DNA of 8,977 nucleotides from an uncultured Alphaproteobacteria bacterium (lineage in GTDB: Bacteria > Pseudomonadota > Alphaproteobacteria > CAAHEQ01 > UBA3637). Of the stretch, positions 5,442-8,977 are shown piece by piece. The stretch spans positions 1 through 8,977 of the forward strand of contig CANREI010000050.1 of NCBI GenBank assembly GCA_947629595.1, written 5' to 3'. The position numbers were made by a program, and so were the translations under genes. The first letter of the stretch is position 1. Every line of letters starts with the position of its first letter. The notes under the pieces were generated by a model that saw nothing but the letters and a program-made list of their open reading frames with translations, did no database searches and was not told the origin of the DNA.

Positions 5442-6776
5442 ATGAATCGAAAACAAAAAAAACCTTCTTTTAATCAAACCGTTTCATTTCCGGCGGATTT
5501 TGCCTTAGATTCAACGCAAGCGGCTTTATTTCATAAAATTCAATCGACCCGAAACAATTATTTTATTCAGGGACAGGCGGGAACGGGTAAATCAACTTTT
5601 ATTCGCTATTTGCTCTCTCACGCGCAAAAACGTGTTTTAATTGCCTGTCCCACGGCCTTGGCCGCTTTGCAAATCGGCGGCGTCACACTTCATTCGTTGT
5701 TTCGATTGCAGCTCAAAGATTTTTTTATTTTGTCCGAATTAGAGCTGAAACGTAAAACTGCCTCCGTTTTAAAGAAAACCGATATGCTTATTATTGACGA
5801 AGCTTCGATGATTCGTCCCGATGTGCTGGACGGTATTGATTTGCTTTGTAAACAGGCGCGTTTGTCCGACTTACCCTTCGGCGGCATACAACTGATTCTG
5901 GTCGGCGATTTATGCCAACTGCCACCGGTGATTAAATCATCGACATATACCGTTTTCAAGGCTTTTTACGGATTTAAAGAACCCTATTTTTTCGATGCGC
6001 CCGCTTTTAAACAAGGCGCCTTTCAAACCGTTATTTTTTCAACCGTTTACCGGCAGGAAGACACCGCTTTGCTTTCACATTTGATTGATTTAAGGCATGA
6101 TCAAAAAATTCCGAGCGTTTTAAACTTTTTTAACGCCGCCCGCATTGAAAACGAAAAAGAAAGACAAACTGCCGTCACCATTACCCCCTATAAAACACGC
6201 GCCGAAGAAATCAATCACACCCGTTTATCCGCTCTGGCCGGTAAAGAACACGTCTATGAAGCCGTTTTAAGCGGTTCTTTTGAAAAATCGGCGGAAACAC
6301 CGGCACCGCGCCGCCTTGTGTTAAAAGAAGGGGCGTTGGTTTTATTTAATAAAAACAATCCCCCGCATTGGATTAACGGTTCCACCGGTATTGTGATTCG
6401 GGCCGAAGAAAATTTCATATGGGTCAAGCTCCTTCAAGATGAAAAATTGGTGTTGGTCAAGCCCGAAACATGGGAAAGCTATGTTTATGATTATAACGCC
6501 AAAACCGATGAAGTCATCGAATCCGTCAGCGGCACGTTTACGCAGTTTCCGTTGCAACTCGGCTATGCTTTAACCATTCATAAAGCACAAGGGAAAACGT
6601 TGGATAAAGTGATTATTGACATGCACCGCGGCGCTTTTGCTTCCGGTCAGTTATATGTGGCATTAAGTCGCACGCGGAAATTAAAAGATATGCACTTAAC
6701 CAACACCATTTATGCCGATGACGTGATTGTGGATGCACGTGTTTTATCTTTTTTAAAAAGTCAGGTAAAGCCCTAG
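5442..6776 (+). CDS. Pif1-like DNA helicase (SF1B)
   Basis: A 444-residue superfamily 1 helicase of the Pif1/RecD-like branch, which unwinds DNA 5' to 3' and in known members resolves G-quadruplexes, R-loops and stalled forks. Motifs in order: Walker A GQAGTGKS (44-51), motif Ia CPTALAALQIGG (69-80) with THSLF-like LHSLF, Walker B LIIDEASM (116-123), the Pif1-type PFGGIQLILVGDLCQLPPV (145-163), YRQ (203-205), GYALTIHKAQGKTLDKV (374-390) and motif VI QLYVALSRTR (403-412). All ATPase residues look intact. The protein is compact: about 20 residues before the Q-motif region (DSTQAALF) and no extra C-terminal domain such as an added HRDC or nuclease, unlike many bacterial Pif1-like proteins. It is divergent from the sigma operon and probably transcribed from its own promoter at 5407-5435. 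The downstream exporter gene is 69 bases away with no terminator between, so it may be co-transcribed. Confidence 0.93.
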   Translation: MNRKQKKPSFNQTVSFPADFALDSTQAALFHKIQSTRNNYFIQGQAGTGKSTFIRYLLSHAQKRVLIACPTALAALQIGGVTLHSLFRLQLKDFFILSELELKRKTASVLKKTDMLIIDEASMIRPDVLDGIDLLCKQARLSDLPFGGIQLILVGDLCQLPPVIKSSTYTVFKAFYGFKEPYFFDAPAFKQGAFQTVIFSTVYRQEDTALLSHLIDLRHDQKIPSVLNFFNAARIENEKERQTAVTITPYKTRAEEINHTRLSALAGKEHVYEAVLSGSFEKSAETPAPRRLVLKEGALVLFNKNNPPHWINGSTGIVIRAEENFIWVKLLQDEKLVLVKPETWESYVYDYNAKTDEVIESVSGTFTQFPLQLGYALTIHKAQGKTLDKVIIDMHRGAFASGQLYVALSRTRKLKDMHLTNTIYADDVIVDARVLSFLKSQVKP

Positions 6777-6845
6777 AAAAAACTTGCAATTTTTTATTTT
6801 TCACGCTAAGAAGGAAACTTCTCTCGTTCATAAAGGTTAAAAAAA
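6777..6845 (+). other. Short helicase-exporter spacer without a convincing terminator
   Basis: The 69 bases hold an A-run/T-run region around TTGCAA (6784-6789), a small GAAA-capped hairpin AGAAG-GAAA-CTTCT (6809-6822) with no T-run after it, and a ribosome site AAAGG (6832-6836) nine bases before the next ATG. TTGCAA-N17-TAAGAA (6784-6812) is a weak promoter candidate at best. Read-through from the helicase gene is the simplest reading. Confidence 0.4.
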
Positions 6846-7712
6846 ATGAATTTTATGCTTTCGGCTTTTCAAACGATTCTTTCAATCACGCTTCAAACGG
6901 CGGAAGATGTTATATATTTAATTCCTTATTTTTTTCTGACCTATTTATTGTTGGAATATTTGGAACACAAAACGCACTCGAAAATAAGAAAAATCATTCA
7001 AAAAACAAATCGATTCGGACCGTTTTGGGGCGCTTTTGCCGGCATTATGAGCGGATGCGGTTTCGCCGCCGTTGCCGCTAATTTTTATTTAACGCGCGTG
7101 ATTACTTTCGGCACGCTCATTGCCGTTTATCTGGCTTCTTCCGATGAAATGCTCCCGTTAATGATTTCACAAGGCGTTGCCGGAAAAACAATTGTGCAAA
7201 TAATTGCCTTTAAAATTATTTTCGCCGTTTTCATCGGCTTTTTGATTGACTTTTATCATCACCGAAAAAAACAACCGCTTGCTTTTAAAGCGCTTTGCCG
7301 ACAGGCAAACTGTCACTGCGAAGAAAATACCGTTTTGAAATCAACACTCATTCACACGCTTCAACTTACCGTTTTTGTTTTCGGTATTTGTTTTATGCTC
7401 AATGCCGTTTTTTATTTCGTGCCGCTTGAACGGATTTCCCTGCTTTTTGCGACGCATGAAACGAGTGCCGTTTTTATTGCCGCCCTCATCGGTCTTATCC
7501 CCAATTGCGGTGTTTCAATTGCCTTAACGCAACTTTATATTCAAGGCGTGCTTTCCGTCAGTCCTTTAATTGCCGGCTTGCTCTCCGGCGGCGGCGTGGG
7601 ATTGATTGTGCTTTATAAACTCAAACCCGATGTGAAAGAATTGATTAAAATCGGCGGTATTTTATTTATTTGCGGCGTGATTGGCGGGCATATTGCCGGA
7701 TTGTTATTTTAA
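6846..7712 (+). CDS. 10-TM putative heavy-metal/manganese exporter (ArsP_2-like)
   Basis: A 288-residue inner-membrane protein. It matches the family variously named ArsP_2, arsenic efflux protein or putative manganese transporter; the function of the family is inferred rather than well established. Seen: LTYLLLEYLEHK (31-42, acidic residues E37 and E40 with H41), GCGF at 70-73 followed by GTLIAVYLASSDEMLP (89-104), a cytoplasmic Cys/His loop with C151, C156, H157 and C158, and GLIPNCGVS (216-224) followed by LTQLYIQGVLSVSPLIAGLLSGGGVG. The GCG and NCG segments with similar flanks suggest two related halves. In the first half the usual Pro before xCG is Ser (IMSGCGF), while the second keeps it (IPNCG). 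ATG at 6846 has AAAGG nine bases upstream; a second ATG three codons on is an alternative. The gene ends overlapping the convergent methyltransferase gene by four bases. Family call is likely, metal specificity unknown. Confidence 0.8.
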   Translation: MNFMLSAFQTILSITLQTAEDVIYLIPYFFLTYLLLEYLEHKTHSKIRKIIQKTNRFGPFWGAFAGIMSGCGFAAVAANFYLTRVITFGTLIAVYLASSDEMLPLMISQGVAGKTIVQIIAFKIIFAVFIGFLIDFYHHRKKQPLAFKALCRQANCHCEENTVLKSTLIHTLQLTVFVFGICFMLNAVFYFVPLERISLLFATHETSAVFIAALIGLIPNCGVSIALTQLYIQGVLSVSPLIAGLLSGGGVGLIVLYKLKPDVKELIKIGGILFICGVIGGHIAGLLF

Positions 7713-8977
7713 ACGGCCCGAACCGTAAAGAGCGTTCCCGACGCATATTTATCTCCGACGCCTTCTTTGCGTAACGCCAATTCTTTTGTTTCTGCCACCT
7801 GAAAATTGTTCTCTTTAAGAAGCTTTTCAACGGCTTTCGGGGCATATAAATAGCGTCCTTGCGGTGAAAGCTCGCTTTTGGCGGAGGCACTGTTTTCAAT
7901 GCTGAAAATAAACAAGCCGTTCGGCGCTATTCGTTCTCGCACCAAAGAAAGAAAACTTTCCAATTCCGGCAAATACCCCGATAATTCAATGGCAACAATA
8001 TATTGATAAGATCCCTTGTCCGTTTTTAAAAATGTTAACACCTCTTTTTCCGTGAGCATAGAATAAACATTTTTTTGTTCGGCCTTTTGAAGCATTTCTT
8101 TTGAAAAATCAACGCCGATCAGCTTTTCAAACGGCTTTGAAAGCCCGGCGCCGAATAATCCCGTTCCGCATCCTAAATCTAAAACGGCACCCAAACTTTT
8201 TTCGGGGAGTGCCTTAAAATAATCAAGTGTTTCATTTAAAGCAGCGGCTTTTAAATCTTTCATTTTTTCTTCATATGTATCGGCAAAGGCTTCATACAAA
8301 GCTTTGGCATAAGCAAAAGCTGTTTTCGAATCTTCCGTTTGATGCGTAAACGCATTTAAGGTATGCCGAGCCACAATGCTGTTCGGAAAATGCTTCACCC
8401 ACCCTTTGGCAAAGCGAATGGCTTCTTTTTGCGCCTCTTTTTTCTGCTCATATAAGGCCGCCAATGTTGATTCGATACGAAACTCAACGGCAGGCGGCTG
8501 TGCTTTTAAGGCTAAAATGTTAAAATAAAGGCCGGCAGCTTCTTCATAATCGCCTGTTTCTTCCAACACCATGGCTAAATTATATAAAGACGGAATATGC
8601 GTTTTATCAATCAACAACGCTTCGCGATAATGTTCCAATCCTTCCGCCTTTCTGCCTTGGGCGCAAAGAGCAACCGCCAAATTATGATGTGCATTTAAAA
8701 ACGTTTCATCCAGCGCCAATGCTTTTTTATAATAATCTTCCGCCAACCGATATTCTTTTTGTTGCAGGTAAAGATTTCCCAAATTGGCAAAACTGTCCGG
8801 CGCATATTGATTGACCCGAACGGCCGTTTCATATGCTTCTTTGGCACCTTCAAAATCATTTAATTTTTCAAGTATCAGCCCCTTTTCGTTATAAAAGGCC
8901 GCCGGTTGTTCTTTCGTTAAAGCCGAATTGATATATTGCAGCGCTTTTGCGGCATTTTGACAGAAACGATTTTGAAC
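7709..8977 (-). CDS. TPR-repeat protein fused to a class I SAM-dependent methyltransferase (N-terminus outside the window)
   Basis: The frame is open from the stop at 7709 to the right edge, giving 422 visible residues; the start is not in the window. The N-terminal part has the second half of one tetratricopeptide repeat and then four more, at about residues 26-59, 60-93, 94-127 and 128-161, each with the L-G/A-A-P pattern (for example FANLGNLYLQQKEYRLAEDY). A helical linker follows (162-258). The C-terminal methyltransferase has motif I VLDLGCGTG (265-273), the acidic ribose-binding residue D290 in GVDFSKEM, and later strands such as IVAIELSGYL and NGLFIFSIENS. TPR-methyltransferase fusions are common in Alphaproteobacteria, but the substrate is not known; the TPRs presumably dock a protein partner. 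An internal TTG at 8782 could be mistaken for the start, but repeats continue upstream without a break. Convergent with the exporter, sharing the TTAA at the stop codons. Confidence 0.9.
   Translation of the reverse strand, partial: VQNRFCQNAAKALQYINSALTKEQPAAFYNEKGLILEKLNDFEGAKEAYETAVRVNQYAPDSFANLGNLYLQQKEYRLAEDYYKKALALDETFLNAHHNLAVALCAQGRKAEGLEHYREALLIDKTHIPSLYNLAMVLEETGDYEEAAGLYFNILALKAQPPAVEFRIESTLAALYEQKKEAQKEAIRFAKGWVKHFPNSIVARHTLNAFTHQTEDSKTAFAYAKALYEAFADTYEEKMKDLKAAALNETLDYFKALPEKSLGAVLDLGCGTGLFGAGLSKPFEKLIGVDFSKEMLQKAEQKNVYSMLTEKEVLTFLKTDKGSYQYIVAIELSGYLPELESFLSLVRERIAPNGLFIFSIENSASAKSELSPQGRYLYAPKAVEKLLKENNFQVAETKELALRKEGVGDKYASGTLFTVRAV

Noticed and set aside
5431..5445. Mini-frame ATG ATA CAA ATA TGA overlapping the helicase start
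   Set aside because: It sits in the -10 box, upstream of the predicted +1, so it should not be transcribed; four residues are too few to support as a leader peptide.
6809..6822. Hairpin AGAAG-GAAA-CTTCT between helicase and exporter as a terminator
   Set aside because: The stem is only five mostly A/T pairs and no T-run follows; the T-run at 6790-6800 lies before it.
7713..7726. ACGG-N6-CCGT after the exporter stop as a terminator
   Set aside because: Four-base stem, no T-run, and it is inside the coding end of the convergent methyltransferase gene.
8780..8782. TTG at 8782 as the start of the TPR-methyltransferase
   Set aside because: The frame continues without a stop to the window edge and encodes further TPR sequence, so the true start is outside.
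1..8977. tRNA, rRNA, CRISPR array, insertion sequence or phage genes
   Set aside because: Scanning the short intergenic gaps showed no cloverleaf-like segments, repeat arrays, transposase frames or terminal inverted repeats.

Overview
The window is a gene-dense, AT-leaning bacterial chromosome segment. It holds nine protein-coding genes (seven complete, one missing at most its first base, one running off the right edge) and no RNA gene, CRISPR array, insertion sequence or prophage part that I can see. The protein set points to a Gram-negative, probably anaerobic or microaerophilic bacterium: a flavodiiron O2/NO reductase, a periplasmic Spy-like protein with a cleavable signal peptide, an ECF sigma factor, and a TPR-methyltransferase fusion of a type common in Alphaproteobacteria. 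An uncultured gut-type alphaproteobacterium is my best guess, but this is inference without database support. The promoters I can read resemble the E. coli sigma-70 consensus (TTGACA-17-TATAAT).

Layout. (1) Positions 1-1169, plus strand: a flavodiiron protein whose ATG start almost certainly has its A one base outside the window. (2) 1170-2405, minus: a 12-TM MFS-type membrane protein ending base-to-base against the flavodiiron gene. Its start is moved inward from the longest frame (2486) because a perfect 12/12 sigma-70 promoter lies at 2433-2461 and a GGAG ribosome site precedes ATG 2405. (3) 2458-3891, minus: a short CstA-family transporter with its own promoter and a possible operator. 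(4) 4018-5308, minus: a tight three-gene operon consisting of a small single-TM protein (candidate anti-sigma), an ECF sigma factor and a Spy/CnrX-like periplasmic protein with a His/Met-rich tail, closed by a strong intrinsic terminator at 3968-4000. (5) 5442-6776, plus: a compact Pif1-type helicase, divergent from the sigma operon, with a promoter that predicts a leaderless mRNA. (6) 6846-7712, plus: a 10-TM heavy-metal/manganese exporter-like protein. (7) 7709-8977, minus: a TPR-methyltransferase, incomplete at its N-terminus, overlapping the exporter by four bases at a TTAA sequence.

How the parts may work together. The sigma operon has the parts list of the CnrYXH metal-sensing system (anti-sigma, periplasmic sensor, ECF sigma) in a different gene order (Y-H-X). 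It has a candidate self-recognised ECF promoter (TGAAC-N16-CGTTTT) next to a housekeeping-type promoter. A cell-envelope or metal-stress response is a reasonable reading, and the metal-exporter-like gene nearby is suggestive but is separated from it by the helicase and lies on the other strand. The other genes look like independent single-gene or two-gene units. The longest stretch without a gene is only about 133 bases (5309-5441) and is filled with promoter signals.
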